In this document: in pieces, positions 52,986-62,049 of the stretch
Position numbering within the stretch: the first letter of the stretch is position 1
Layout: each line of letters opens with the position of its first letter
Source of the DNA: Terriglobales bacterium
Lineage (GTDB): Bacteria; Acidobacteriota; Terriglobia; Bryobacterales; Bryobacteraceae
Reading direction: 5' to 3'
NCBI GenBank assembly: GCA_027485675.1
Contig: JAIXQP010000033.1
Span: forward strand, 186,001-250,000
Length of the DNA: 64,000 nucleotides
The notes under the pieces: generated by a model
The model's input: only the letters and a program-made list of their open reading frames with translations
Databases searched by the model: none
What the model was told of the DNA's origin: nothing
Translations under genes and position numbers: made by a program

Positions 52986-55466
52986 TTACAGCGGCTGCGC
53001 TTCCAGCCGCCGGTGGAACTGTTCATACCGCGTGGCCGGATCGTGGAACCGGACCGTATAGTCACCCGGCCCCGGCACCGGAGCGGCGAACTTGTTGCCC
53101 GTCAGCCGCAAGCTGTAGAGCACCCGTCCCTCGGCGTCCTGCACCTCCGCCACGCACCGTGTCCGTCCCGTCAACTCCGGCAGCCGGTAGCCCGACTTCG
53201 GCACATCGCTCACCGTGATGGGCCACCCCGGATAGGGCTTGTCGCCCTTGGCAATGCTCGCCCACCGCGGCCAGTTGGTGAGCGTGATCTTGTGGTCGGT
53301 GCGCGACACCTCCGCCACGCCAAACCCCGGCGCCCGGTTGTTCAACGCCGTCGGGAGCATTCCGAACTGCATCGGATTCGCCACCGCATGCACCGTGATC
53401 TTGTTCCCGAATCCGTCGGTGAACTCGCCCGTATTGCGTGGACTGTGGGGAAGGGGATTGCGCCCCGGTTTGGGCGGAAACCACCGCCGCGGAAAGATGT
53501 TCGAAATGGCCGGGGTACACAGCGCAAACGGCCCGTCGTTCCAGTCGTCGATGCCATATTGCACGGTGCTGCCCAGGTGCTGGTCCCCGGCGATATGAAA
53601 CGCGCTTGCCTGCCGGATCAGCCGCAGCGCCTTGTTCCGCGCGTGTTGCGGCCAGCCGTTTGAATCGTGGTCCATCGTCGGGATCTCGCCTTCGCCGTAC
53701 TCGCCGGGCTTCAGCACCGGCAGCTTCGTGGTCACGGCGTCGGTGAGCGCCGGAGCCGGCAGCGTGGCGAGCGTGCAGAAGATGGTCGCGCTCACGGCGC
53801 ACTTCATCCAGATGCCGTTCGACCAATCCATCGCCCAATCGGCGAGGAACTGCTCCTGCCGCGGCCCGAGCAGTTCGGCAGTGGGCGCGTCGAGGCCTTT
53901 CCAATCCGGATTCTGCGGGAAGCCGTTCACAATCCGGGCGTCTGGCAGGACGGTCTTCGGCGCGGTCTTCCACTTCCGGTCTTCGAGCAGGGCGAAGCTG
54001 ACGCCGCCCCACACCAGATGGCTATAGAGCACCGCGATGCCCTGTTCGATGGGGGTCTTCTCCGGCGGATCCGGCAGGTGGCTCGATTGCGTCCGCTGCA
54101 CCAGGTTCACCCACGGGGCCGGCATCGTATAGCCGCCCGAATCCTGACCCGGCTGCCCCTGGCCCTCCGCCTTGCGGCCGCCGGAGCCCCACACGTTGCC
54201 GTGGAAGACGTCATGATCGTCCGGCAGGCAGACGCACGGAATGTTCCGCGTGAGTTCGCCCCAGGCCCAGCCGAACAGATACCACTTCCGCAGGTAGTCC
54301 AGGCGCGCGGCCAGGGCCGGCGTCCGTTGAATGCCGTAGTCCCCGTTCCGTTCGTAGATCTGGTCGCCGGTGAAGAAGAGAATGTCCGGCTGCACCGTTT
54401 TCAGGTTCGCGAAGATTGGCGTGTGCGGATAGCCGTAGTCGCCCTGGCAGGTCAAGGCTCCAATGGTCAGCTTCGGCTTGTCCACCGGGTCGTGCGGGAT
54501 GGTCCCGGTCAGGCGCGCCGCGCCGTAGCGGACCTCGTAGGGGGTATCGGCCGTCGCGGTCCAGGCCACGCGGAACGTCGCCGTGGCCGAATCCCGGTCC
54601 ACGGTTGCCGAGGCCAGCTTCCGCTGTCCGGCGAACAGCTCGACGGTGGCGCCGGGATCCTCCACCGGCGCCAGTTGCACGGTCATCTTCAGCACTTGAT
54701 TCGACACGGTGAACTGGTTGAACAGCAGCGGCCCCCAGGCGCGCTCCGGCCGGGCCGCCGTCTGGGTCCCGGAGACCTTCAGGTTGCGAAACCAGTAGCG
54801 GACGTTGCCACCGCGTTCGGTAAACGGGCGCGCCGCGAAACCGAAGTCGGCCGCGGTGGACCGTTCCGGCGAGCGCCGCACCGGGCCGTGCGAACAGACC
54901 ACCGCCACCAGGCCCGGCAGCCAATCCGCGGGGACCCGTTCGCGCTTGTACTCGGAGAGCACCGGCCCGGTGGGGTCGAAGGCCGTCAGCGTCAGCACGC
55001 CCGGTTCGGCGGTGAGCCGCAGGCGGATCGGTTTGGTGGGATCCAGGGTCGCGGTGGAGTTCGACAGGTCGGCGATAAACAGGCGGCCATCGGTGGTGAC
55101 GCCGCAGTTCACCCCGCGGCCGAAGATGGCGTCGTCGCGGTAGTCGCCGAAGTTGCCGCGCATGCCGATCCGCAGGCCGGCCCAGCCCTCGTCCATTTTC
55201 AAGGCGGCGTCCAGCGGGCCCATTTCGACTTCGACGAGCACGGTGCCGGGCGTGGGAAGAATCTCTTGCGTCAGCAGCGCGACGGACCGGTCTCCGCCCG
55301 AGACGATGCACTCCATCCGGCCGTCGCGGAGTTGCCAATCCTGCAGCGGGTTGGCCCAGTAGTCGGGTCCGATCCAGGGGCGGGTGACCCCATTCGGAAG
55401 GTTGGTTTGGGCGAGGGCGGGCGTGGCGAGGGCGATGGTCCGGAGGAGTTCGCGGCGGGTAGGCAT
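52986..55466 (-). CDS. PhoD-like metallophosphatase (alkaline phosphatase D family)
   Basis: An 826-residue exported phosphatase or phosphodiesterase. The N-terminus has a Tat-type signal (PTRRELLRTIALATPALA). Residues about 25-330 form accessory beta domains. The calcineurin-like PhoD catalytic core shows FFTGDQIYERN, LPDDHDVFHGN and SAFHIAGDQHLG, the metal ligands. It would hydrolyse phosphate esters in the periplasm or outside. It lies convergent with the first receptor gene; the stop is 6 nt from the terminator stem. The start is close to a terminator upstream (55489-55516), leaving little room for a promoter. Confidence 0.88.
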   Translation of the reverse strand: MPTRRELLRTIALATPALAQTNLPNGVTRPWIGPDYWANPLQDWQLRDGRMECIVSGGDRSVALLTQEILPTPGTVLVEVEMGPLDAALKMDEGWAGLRIGMRGNFGDYRDDAIFGRGVNCGVTTDGRLFIADLSNSTATLDPTKPIRLRLTAEPGVLTLTAFDPTGPVLSEYKRERVPADWLPGLVAVVCSHGPVRRSPERSTAADFGFAARPFTERGGNVRYWFRNLKVSGTQTAARPERAWGPLLFNQFTVSNQVLKMTVQLAPVEDPGATVELFAGQRKLASATVDRDSATATFRVAWTATADTPYEVRYGAARLTGTIPHDPVDKPKLTIGALTCQGDYGYPHTPIFANLKTVQPDILFFTGDQIYERNGDYGIQRTPALAARLDYLRKWYLFGWAWGELTRNIPCVCLPDDHDVFHGNVWGSGGRKAEGQGQPGQDSGGYTMPAPWVNLVQRTQSSHLPDPPEKTPIEQGIAVLYSHLVWGGVSFALLEDRKWKTAPKTVLPDARIVNGFPQNPDWKGLDAPTAELLGPRQEQFLADWAMDWSNGIWMKCAVSATIFCTLATLPAPALTDAVTTKLPVLKPGEYGEGEIPTMDHDSNGWPQHARNKALRLIRQASAFHIAGDQHLGSTVQYGIDDWNDGPFALCTPAISNIFPRRWFPPKPGRNPLPHSPRNTGEFTDGFGNKITVHAVANPMQFGMLPTALNNRAPGFGVAEVSRTDHKITLTNWPRWASIAKGDKPYPGWPITVSDVPKSGYRLPELTGRTRCVAEVQDAEGRVLYSLRLTGNKFAAPVPGPGDYTVRFHDPATRYEQFHRRLEAQPL

Positions 55467-55488
55467 GAGTTTTTAAGCTAGCAAAGAA

Positions 55489-55516
55489 GAAGGCCGCCCC
55501 GGTGGGGGCGGCCTTC
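55489..55516 (-). terminator. intrinsic terminator of the second TonB-dependent receptor gene
   Basis: A 12-bp stem, 55489-55500 with 55505-55516, and a 4-nt loop. On the minus strand it is followed by TTCTTTGC, U-rich. It lies 27 nt beyond the receptor's stop codon and 22 nt before the PhoD-like start. Confidence 0.8.
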
Positions 55517-55543
55517 GGTTAGAGTTGCGTTGGCTTCGTTTCG

Positions 55544-58500
55544 TTACCAGATCAAGCGGAGAACCATGGTGATGTTCCGCGTGTTGGTATCGGTGTCCTG
55601 ATAGTAGCCGAAGGCCTGCGGGCCGGCGAGCGTGACACCAGGACGGCTGAACTGCGTGTTGTTGAAGAAGTTGAAGAACTGGCTCTGGGCCTGCAAACGG
55701 ATCCGTTCGGTCAGCACGAAGTCCTTCTGCAGGGTAGCGTCGTACTGCGTCAGTCCGTTGATCCGAATCACGTTCCGGCCCAAGGTGCCGAAGTTGCCGA
55801 TCAGCGGCTGCGACAGACCCGAGTTGGTGGTCTTGAACTGCGCGGCCGTGACGGTGCCAGGGTTCGGTTCGAACTTCAGGTTCAGCGGACCGTCCAGGTT
55901 CGGACGCAGCGCGCCACCGCCGCCGAGCAGCAGCGGGTCCGGCAGGGCCAGACGAGCGCCGCTCAGGAGGTTGATGGGGTTGCCGCTCTGCGTCTGGAAG
56001 ACGCCCGAGAGGTTCCATCCACCGATCACCGTACGGACAAACTTGTTGGTGTTGGTGAACTTCGGCAGATCGTAAGAGTGGGTGAAGACAAACCGGTGAG
56101 GCACGTCGAAGGCCGAAACCGCACGGTTGTCGCGGTTGTTGAACGGGTTCTGCTGGGCAGGGGTATCCGTGGCGAGCACACCGAGTACGTCGCTGACGTC
56201 GTCAATCGACTTGGACCAGGTATAAGCCGCCGTGAAGCCGAAGCCGCTCCGGAAGGTCCGGGCCAGGAAGGCCTGGAAGGAGTGGTAGTTCGAGTTCGCC
56301 GAAGACTCATTCAGCGTAACCCCGGTGAAGCGGGGGTCGATGCGGTTGGTCTGCCCGGTGGGCGGCGCGTTCAATCCGGCATTGATGGTCCGGAAGTCGG
56401 CAATGCGAGCGTTCTCGTCCGCAATCGAGGTAGCCGGAACAACGAGACCGGGCCGAACGGTGTTGAGCGGACGGGCGCGCTGCAGGAAGTTGCTCTTGGT
56501 GCCCACGTAGCCAATCCGGCCGACGAAGCCGTTGCCGATCTGCCGTTCAATGTTCAAGCTCCACTGCTGCGTCTGCGGGTTGCGCAGCGCGTAGTCCACC
56601 GGCGAGATGGCGCCGAAGTTGCGCACCGTGGTGCCGAAGTTGCCGACCGTCGCGTTGCCGGTCTGCTGGAACGCCGAGGTCCCCGCCACCAGGTTCGCTA
56701 GCGTGTTGGCGCCGGTGAATTCGGTGGTTGTGAACTGATACATGAAGGGCGGAGCGAAACGGAGGTTGGTGATGGGGTTCAGGAAGATGAAGTCATACGC
56801 CCAGCCGTAGCCGCCGCGGACGCTCCACTTGCCGGAGTTGCCCGGGCTCCAGGCGAAGCCGAAGCGAGGCGCCCAGTTATAAACGGTGTTGAAGGCGGTG
56901 GGCGTGACCTCCATCGAACCCAGTGCGCCCGTACCGGCGCCACCCAGAGCGACCTGGCGATCGAGATTCAGGTTCGAGAGCAGACCATTCACTTCCGAGA
57001 CGCCACCGGCGATCTCGACGCGAAGGCCCAGGTTCAGCGTCAGGTTGCGGCGAACCCGCCAGTCATCCTGCACGAACAGACCCTGATTGCTCACGCGGTT
57101 GCCGCGGATGGAGCCGCCGAAGCGCTGGGTGTAGATGACCGGAATGCCCTGCTGAAACTGTTCAAAGTTGGCGAACGTGAACGTGCCGCGAGTGTTCGAA
57201 TCAAATACCGAGTTCGCCTGCGTCCGTTCGAAGTTGTAGCCGCCCTTGAAGGTGTGGGTGCCGAAGGTCTTCGTCAACGTGGTCAACGAGTTGAATACGT
57301 TCTGCGTCCGGCCCTGGGGAAGGCCGGCCCAGGAGCCGAGCTCCGCGAGGCCATTCTGGAAGCCCACCGAGGCAGCGCCGATGGCCGCGAGCGGCGTAAA
57401 GTTCGGGGTGCTGCGCTGGAATCCGCCGAGCTGGTTCAGCACCAGGGTCGGGGAGAAGATGCGGGTGTAGCCCAGGGTGATGGACTGCGGGCGGTTGGTC
57501 GAACTGGCGCCGTTCACCGGCAGGTTCGATGAGATAAAGGTCAGGCCAGGGCTGCGCGTTTCTGAATCCTGGTACGCATAGCGGCCCCAGAGAGTATCCT
57601 TCTCCGTCATGTTGTAGTCGATCTTGCCGGAGTAGGCGATGGAGTTGGTGCCCAACGGAGCGGCGTTCGAAACGGTCCCCGAATCGGAAGCGACGCCCTG
57701 GACTGCCTGCCACAACGTGCGGGCGGCGGGACTGGTGATGCCGGCCACCTGCGCGTTGGTCGGCACCACCGCGATGCGGGTGCCGCCGGAGCCGCGGATC
57801 TTCTGCTGCTCGTAGGTACCGAAGTAGAAAAGCTTGTCGCGGATGATGCGGCCACCGATGGCCGCGCCCCACTGGTTGTCCCGCAGAATCGCGGCCTTGC
57901 CCGTGCGGTCGAAGTAGTCGCGCGAGTTCAGCTTGTCATTGCGGAAGAACTCAAACAGACGGCCGTGGAAATCGTTGGTACCGCTCTTGGTGATGATCTG
58001 GTACTGCGAGCTGCCGTTCCGGCCATACTCGGCACTGAAGTTGTTCGAAATGACGTTGACTTCCTTGATGCCGTCGATCGGTACCGTCCCGATGCCGGCG
58101 CCGCCGGTGGTCGAAACGTCGGTGGCGTTCGCGTTGTCAATCGTGATGTTGTTCGCGCGGCCGCGGCCGCCGTTGGCGTTGTAGCTGCCCAGACCCAGGA
58201 AGGGGTTCCGCACACTGACGGGCGTGACGCCGGGCGTCGTGCCGGCCAGGGCGAGCGGCCCGCCCTGCAGGGGGAGCTGCGTGATGGCTTTCGATTCCAC
58301 GCTGGTCTGCATCTGCGCGGAGGCCGTCGAAATCGTCAAGGCCGATTCTTCAATCACCACTTCGGACTTGGTCGCGGAGACCTCCAAAGTGACCTTCAAT
58401 TCCTTGGTGGCGCCGGAGTTGATCAGCGCTGTCGTCACCAGGCTCGAAAAGCCGGTGTTCTCCACGCGAACGGAGTAGTCCCCGATATTGAGCAGCGAAA

Positions 58501-58702
58501 ATCGTGCTGCTCCGCTCGAGTCGGTTACCGCGTCGCGGGTGAATCCTTGAGTGGAACTGCGAATAGAGACCTTAGCCCCGACAACGGCGGCGTCCGAAGA
58601 GTCGCTAACGCGAATGACGAGATCACCAGTGATCTGCGCCAGAGAAGGCAAGGCAACGCTTGCGAGTGCAAGCAGCAACCTTGCGGTGGTGCTGTGTTTC
58701 AT
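55544..58702 (-). CDS. TonB-dependent receptor with carboxypeptidase-regulatory-like N-terminus
   Basis: A 1052-residue outer-membrane receptor. Signal peptide 1-22 (ending PSLAQ), a carboxypeptidase-regulatory-like domain at about 24-110 (DLVIRVSDSSDAAVVGAKVSI), a plug domain with PLQGGPLALAGTTPGV and ITKSGTNDFHG, and a long barrel. The C-terminus ends in Trp (MVLRLIW). This is a different subgroup from the first receptor, with plug N-terminus TSVESKAITQLPLQ. A strong -10 is 60 nt upstream and a terminator follows. Probably imports products from the extracellular enzymes around it. Confidence 0.9.
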   Translation of the reverse strand: MKHSTTARLLLALASVALPSLAQITGDLVIRVSDSSDAAVVGAKVSIRSSTQGFTRDAVTDSSGAARFSLLNIGDYSVRVENTGFSSLVTTALINSGATKELKVTLEVSATKSEVVIEESALTISTASAQMQTSVESKAITQLPLQGGPLALAGTTPGVTPVSVRNPFLGLGSYNANGGRGRANNITIDNANATDVSTTGGAGIGTVPIDGIKEVNVISNNFSAEYGRNGSSQYQIITKSGTNDFHGRLFEFFRNDKLNSRDYFDRTGKAAILRDNQWGAAIGGRIIRDKLFYFGTYEQQKIRGSGGTRIAVVPTNAQVAGITSPAARTLWQAVQGVASDSGTVSNAAPLGTNSIAYSGKIDYNMTEKDTLWGRYAYQDSETRSPGLTFISSNLPVNGASSTNRPQSITLGYTRIFSPTLVLNQLGGFQRSTPNFTPLAAIGAASVGFQNGLAELGSWAGLPQGRTQNVFNSLTTLTKTFGTHTFKGGYNFERTQANSVFDSNTRGTFTFANFEQFQQGIPVIYTQRFGGSIRGNRVSNQGLFVQDDWRVRRNLTLNLGLRVEIAGGVSEVNGLLSNLNLDRQVALGGAGTGALGSMEVTPTAFNTVYNWAPRFGFAWSPGNSGKWSVRGGYGWAYDFIFLNPITNLRFAPPFMYQFTTTEFTGANTLANLVAGTSAFQQTGNATVGNFGTTVRNFGAISPVDYALRNPQTQQWSLNIERQIGNGFVGRIGYVGTKSNFLQRARPLNTVRPGLVVPATSIADENARIADFRTINAGLNAPPTGQTNRIDPRFTGVTLNESSANSNYHSFQAFLARTFRSGFGFTAAYTWSKSIDDVSDVLGVLATDTPAQQNPFNNRDNRAVSAFDVPHRFVFTHSYDLPKFTNTNKFVRTVIGGWNLSGVFQTQSGNPINLLSGARLALPDPLLLGGGGALRPNLDGPLNLKFEPNPGTVTAAQFKTTNSGLSQPLIGNFGTLGRNVIRINGLTQYDATLQKDFVLTERIRLQAQSQFFNFFNNTQFSRPGVTLAGPQAFGYYQDTDTNTRNITMVLRLIW

Positions 58703-58759
58703 AGATCGAGATACCCCTAACGGTGGTGGCCAGAGTTTGCGGCCGCGTGTATCAATTTC

Positions 58760-58765
58760 AATTAT
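58760..58765 (-). promoter_or_regulatory. consensus -10 box of the second TonB-dependent receptor gene
   Basis: The minus strand reads TATAAT, a perfect consensus -10, predicting a start near 58753 and a leader of about 50 nt. No good -35 lies at the right distance. It gives this gene its own promoter inside the 131-nt gap after the nuclease gene. Confidence 0.5.
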
Positions 58766-58833
58766 AGATGGTTAAGGGGCTATGAAAGATGCACTTCTTC
58801 AGGAGACCGGCATGGAGCACGGGGCGGCGCCGG

Positions 58834-61551
58834 TTAGCGGCGGCGGCCGCCGGGCGGCAGGACGCTGAAGTAGGCGACGGCGGGGTCGTGGTCGGAGACC
58901 CGCTCGGTCCGGTTGAAGTCCGTCCGCCAGGCTGACGGGAAGTCCGCATTCACCCGGCCGATGGCGAACCGGCGGAGACGCTGCTGGAGGGCGGCGTTGA
59001 CGAGAATGTGATCGAGCGTCTGCGCGTTGCCTTCAAACGAGTAGGAGTACCGGTCGGCCGCGGGCAGGGTATCGACCAGGACATTCAGGTCGGGATTCAC
59101 GAGGTCGGCGCTGGCCAGGGTGACCTGCGTGGACGGGGTGGGGACCCCGCGGACGGTACCGAGAACGTCGACATAGCCATCGTTGAACTGGAATGCGTTG
59201 AAATCGCCGACCACGGCGATGGGCTCCTGCGGCTTCGTGGTCTGGATGTTCTGGATGAGATTGGCGAGGAACTCGGCCTGGGCCCGGCGCTTGGCGCGGG
59301 GGTTCTCACCCGAGGTGGTGGTGCTGGACACATCAATCAAGCTGCGGAGATGGTTCACGATGACCGTGAAGTTGTTGCCGCTGATGGTGGCCGAGAGGAC
59401 GACCGGCGGGCGGTCGTTCAGGATCTGTGGCGAGCCGATGGGCGGCGAGTACTGCGTATCCTTGCCCACCTGCGCCACCGAGTTGACCGTGACGCGGGAC
59501 TTCACGAGGAAGCCGACGTTGATCTTGCTGGGGTCGTTGCCTTCAAAGATGTAGGGCGTATAGCCGGCGGCGAGTTCGTTGGCCAAGCCCTGCAGGGCGT
59601 TGAGGTTTTCCACTTCGACCACGCCGATGACGTCGGGGAGGCGCATGACATCGCGGATGACGCGGGCGGCCTTGGCGCGGCGGGAGGGGAAGCTGGCGTC
59701 GTTGTCGGAAGCGCTGGTGTCGGAGACGTTGTCGTAGAAGCGCTCGAGGTTGATGGTGCCGATGGTGAATTCAAAGGCGTCGGGAACCGGGACCGGGGTG
59801 AGCGTGGCGAGCGAACTGAGGCTGGGCGCCGGGGAGGCGTCCGGCAGGAGGGTGTAGCGGGCCGAGGAGAAGTCGAGGACGCCGGTGATGTTGTTGATGG
59901 TGACGTTCGAGGTAACGGTGAGGACCGGGGCGCCGGGCTGGGCGTCGGAGTCAACGCGGATCATTTCGGGGTTGTCGTCAAAGGACGGGGCGCCGACGGG
60001 GGTGGCGGAGGGGCGATTGAGCGTGACTTCGATGCCGGGTTCGCGGAAGGGGCGGTTGATGCCTTGGGGGACAGCGTAGAAGACGCCACCGGTTTCGGTG
60101 GGGGAGACCGAAACGAGAGAGGCGAACTGGACGCGCATGCCTTCAAATTTTTCGAGCTGATAGAGGCCGCCCGAGGGGGTGACGTCGGAGCTCGAAAGGA
60201 GCACCGGGGTGGGCAGCGTGGTGGTGCCCAGCCGGAAGAAGGTAGGCGAGCCGGAGAGCTGGGTGAGGCCGAAATCGGAGGGGACGGCGGAGGAGCTGCT
60301 GGGGAATTCGCTAACGGTGCCGGTGACGCAGAGGCGGTCGCCGGGGGTGGCGGCGGGGGTGCTGCTGGTGAAAACGAAGAGGGCGTCCGAGGTGGCGGTG
60401 TTGTTATCGCTCGCGCCCTGGAGGAAGAAGCCGTTGGACTTCAGGGCGGTGACGGTGCCTTCGACGGTGTGGGTCTGCGCGAGGAGGGTGGATTGGTTGG
60501 CCGTGCCCTGGATGGCGCTGATCGTCGAGGTGGTGGTGCAGGTGGGGTTGGCGGCGGTGACGGTGAGCGAAACGTTGAAGGTGCCGGTGCGGGCCTGGTC
60601 GTCGGTGACGGTCAGCGGGATGGACTTCGAACCGGTCGTGGTGGCGAGGGCGACGGTGATGTTGTTGAGGGCGTAGTTGAGGCCGGAGGAGAGGGGGACG
60701 CTGGTGTTGGCGCTGCCGCCGATGGCGGTGAGGTCGGCGGTGACGGTGTAGCTGGTGGAGGCGGGGTTGGCGCCGGGGGCGACGGTGGCGGCGAGGTTAA
60801 AGTTCTGGCCCTGGGCGACGGAGCCGGGGGAGGCGGCGCCGGAGATGGTGGGGTTGGTGGGGCCGCTGGCGGTGCCGGTGACGGAGATGTCGTCGATGCC
60901 GACCCACTCGTCGCTGCCGGCGGCGTTGGTGGTCATGATGCGGAGGTAGACGACGGATTGGTTTTCGGCGGCGGTGGGGAGGGTCACGTCGACGGCGGTG
61001 ACTTTGGTGGCGAGACTGGCTTCGGTGGCGTCGGCGACGTAAGCCGCGCTGACGTTGGTGAAGTTGCCGGAGTCGCCGACGCGGTAGTGGAGGGCGACCT
61101 GCTGGATAGCGTTGTCGGCGGTGCTATCGAGGTCGCGGACGTTGTACTGGACGCGGATGCCGGTGCGGCCGGTGGTGGCGATTTTGATGAGGATATGGGG
61201 GGCGTCGGCGGTGCCGGAGCCGTTGAGGGCGATGGTGGGATTGGTGATGCCGTCGAATTCGGCCACGCCGCCGGCGGTGAGGGTGTTGGGGTTGGTTTGA
61301 TTGGCGATGACGTCGACCAGGGTGGAGGAGGAGTAGTCGGCGAGGAGGGTTTGGGGGTCGACGCCGGTGGGGGAGTTGCCGGTGTAGTCGCCGAGATAGC
61401 CGACGATGCCCGGGACTCCGGACCAATCGTCGTTGGCGGTGATGAGGCTGGCGGTGGACCAGGCTTGGGAGAAGGGGAGGGATTGGGTAGTCGAGTCCGC
61501 GAAGAGGAGGGCGGCGACGGAGGCGAGAAGGAGGGGGCGCTTGCGGAACAT
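58834..61551 (-). CDS. secreted endonuclease/exonuclease/phosphatase family protein (ExeM/NucH-like)
   Basis: A 905-residue exported nuclease-like protein. Signal peptide 1-19 or so (RPLLLASVAALLFADS). Residues about 25-310 contain lectin-like and Ig-like beta regions; about 310-590 have a segment resembling the OB-like region of bacterial extracellular nucleases. The catalytic EEP fold is at about 594-900: Glu in VVEVEN, His in VNHLRS, Asp/Asn in GDFNAF, LDHILVN and SDHDP, all required residues. The ATG at 61551 replaces a longer frame because it begins the signal. Probably degrades extracellular DNA. Confidence 0.88.
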   Translation of the reverse strand: MFRKRPLLLASVAALLFADSTTQSLPFSQAWSTASLITANDDWSGVPGIVGYLGDYTGNSPTGVDPQTLLADYSSSTLVDVIANQTNPNTLTAGGVAEFDGITNPTIALNGSGTADAPHILIKIATTGRTGIRVQYNVRDLDSTADNAIQQVALHYRVGDSGNFTNVSAAYVADATEASLATKVTAVDVTLPTAAENQSVVYLRIMTTNAAGSDEWVGIDDISVTGTASGPTNPTISGAASPGSVAQGQNFNLAATVAPGANPASTSYTVTADLTAIGGSANTSVPLSSGLNYALNNITVALATTTGSKSIPLTVTDDQARTGTFNVSLTVTAANPTCTTTSTISAIQGTANQSTLLAQTHTVEGTVTALKSNGFFLQGASDNNTATSDALFVFTSSTPAATPGDRLCVTGTVSEFPSSSSAVPSDFGLTQLSGSPTFFRLGTTTLPTPVLLSSSDVTPSGGLYQLEKFEGMRVQFASLVSVSPTETGGVFYAVPQGINRPFREPGIEVTLNRPSATPVGAPSFDDNPEMIRVDSDAQPGAPVLTVTSNVTINNITGVLDFSSARYTLLPDASPAPSLSSLATLTPVPVPDAFEFTIGTINLERFYDNVSDTSASDNDASFPSRRAKAARVIRDVMRLPDVIGVVEVENLNALQGLANELAAGYTPYIFEGNDPSKINVGFLVKSRVTVNSVAQVGKDTQYSPPIGSPQILNDRPPVVLSATISGNNFTVIVNHLRSLIDVSSTTTSGENPRAKRRAQAEFLANLIQNIQTTKPQEPIAVVGDFNAFQFNDGYVDVLGTVRGVPTPSTQVTLASADLVNPDLNVLVDTLPAADRYSYSFEGNAQTLDHILVNAALQQRLRRFAIGRVNADFPSAWRTDFNRTERVSDHDPAVAYFSVLPPGGRRR

Positions 61552-61698
61552 AGAGATCACACGGATGGATAGCACGAAATAAATGACGATGGTATTAATT
61601 GTTTGGTCGGATTTACAGACCGAAGACGAAGCGGCCCCTGCAGGCTCTGGCAAAGCGAACGGCATTGATGGGTGGCGCGGTGCTTTACACTTGGGTTT

Positions 61699-62049
61699 GT
61701 GCGTTTGGCGATGGATCGGGTGTGCGAGGGTTTGGTGGCGCTGCTACTGCTTGCCCAAGTTGGGGGCGTGGTGCGGCAGCTATTCGTCGAAGACCGTTTT
61801 TTCGCCTGGTCGCCGCATGATTCGCGGAACGAGTACCGCATCACGGCATTTGCCGGGGAGCAGCCCGTTGCCGCCGCTGCCATCCAGGCCCGGTACGGCC
61901 TGCTGGCCATGGATTGGCACGCCCTGGACAACGTGAAGACAGTGATCCGCGTGGCCGAGGAGCGCGCGGAGCCGCGGGAGCGGTGGCGCGTAGTGGTGAC
62001 CTTCCGGCGGAACCTGGGCGCGCCGTTCGTTTGGACGTATCCGGAATGA
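61699..62049 (+). CDS. small hypothetical protein with N-terminal hydrophobic segment
   Basis: Unrecognised protein of about 116 residues. One hydrophobic segment at the N-terminus (CEGLVALLLLAQVGGVV) is followed by a soluble domain ending with WRVVVTFRRNLGAPFVWTYPE. Starts are uncertain: GTG at 61672, GTG at 61699 or ATG at 61711. TACACT at 61686-61691 ends 7 nt before 61699, which suits a leaderless start there. The stop overlaps the downstream ATG (ATGA), so it is coupled with the HTTM-like gene and is probably real. The 61552-61698 gap has nothing else clear. Confidence 0.65.
   Translation: MRLAMDRVCEGLVALLLLAQVGGVVRQLFVEDRFFAWSPHDSRNEYRITAFAGEQPVAAAAIQARYGLLAMDWHALDNVKTVIRVAEERAEPRERWRVVVTFRRNLGAPFVWTYPE

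Noticed and set aside
53667-55481. Plus-strand open frame of 604 codons
   Set aside because: Antisense to the PhoD-like gene, Arg/His/Gly rich without motifs.
59008-61572. Plus-strand Gly/Val/Asp-rich frame of 854 codons
   Set aside because: Antisense to the secreted nuclease gene; the repetitive composition reflects Thr/Ala/Pro-rich codons of that gene. It looks like a surface protein but has no signal peptide or start signals.
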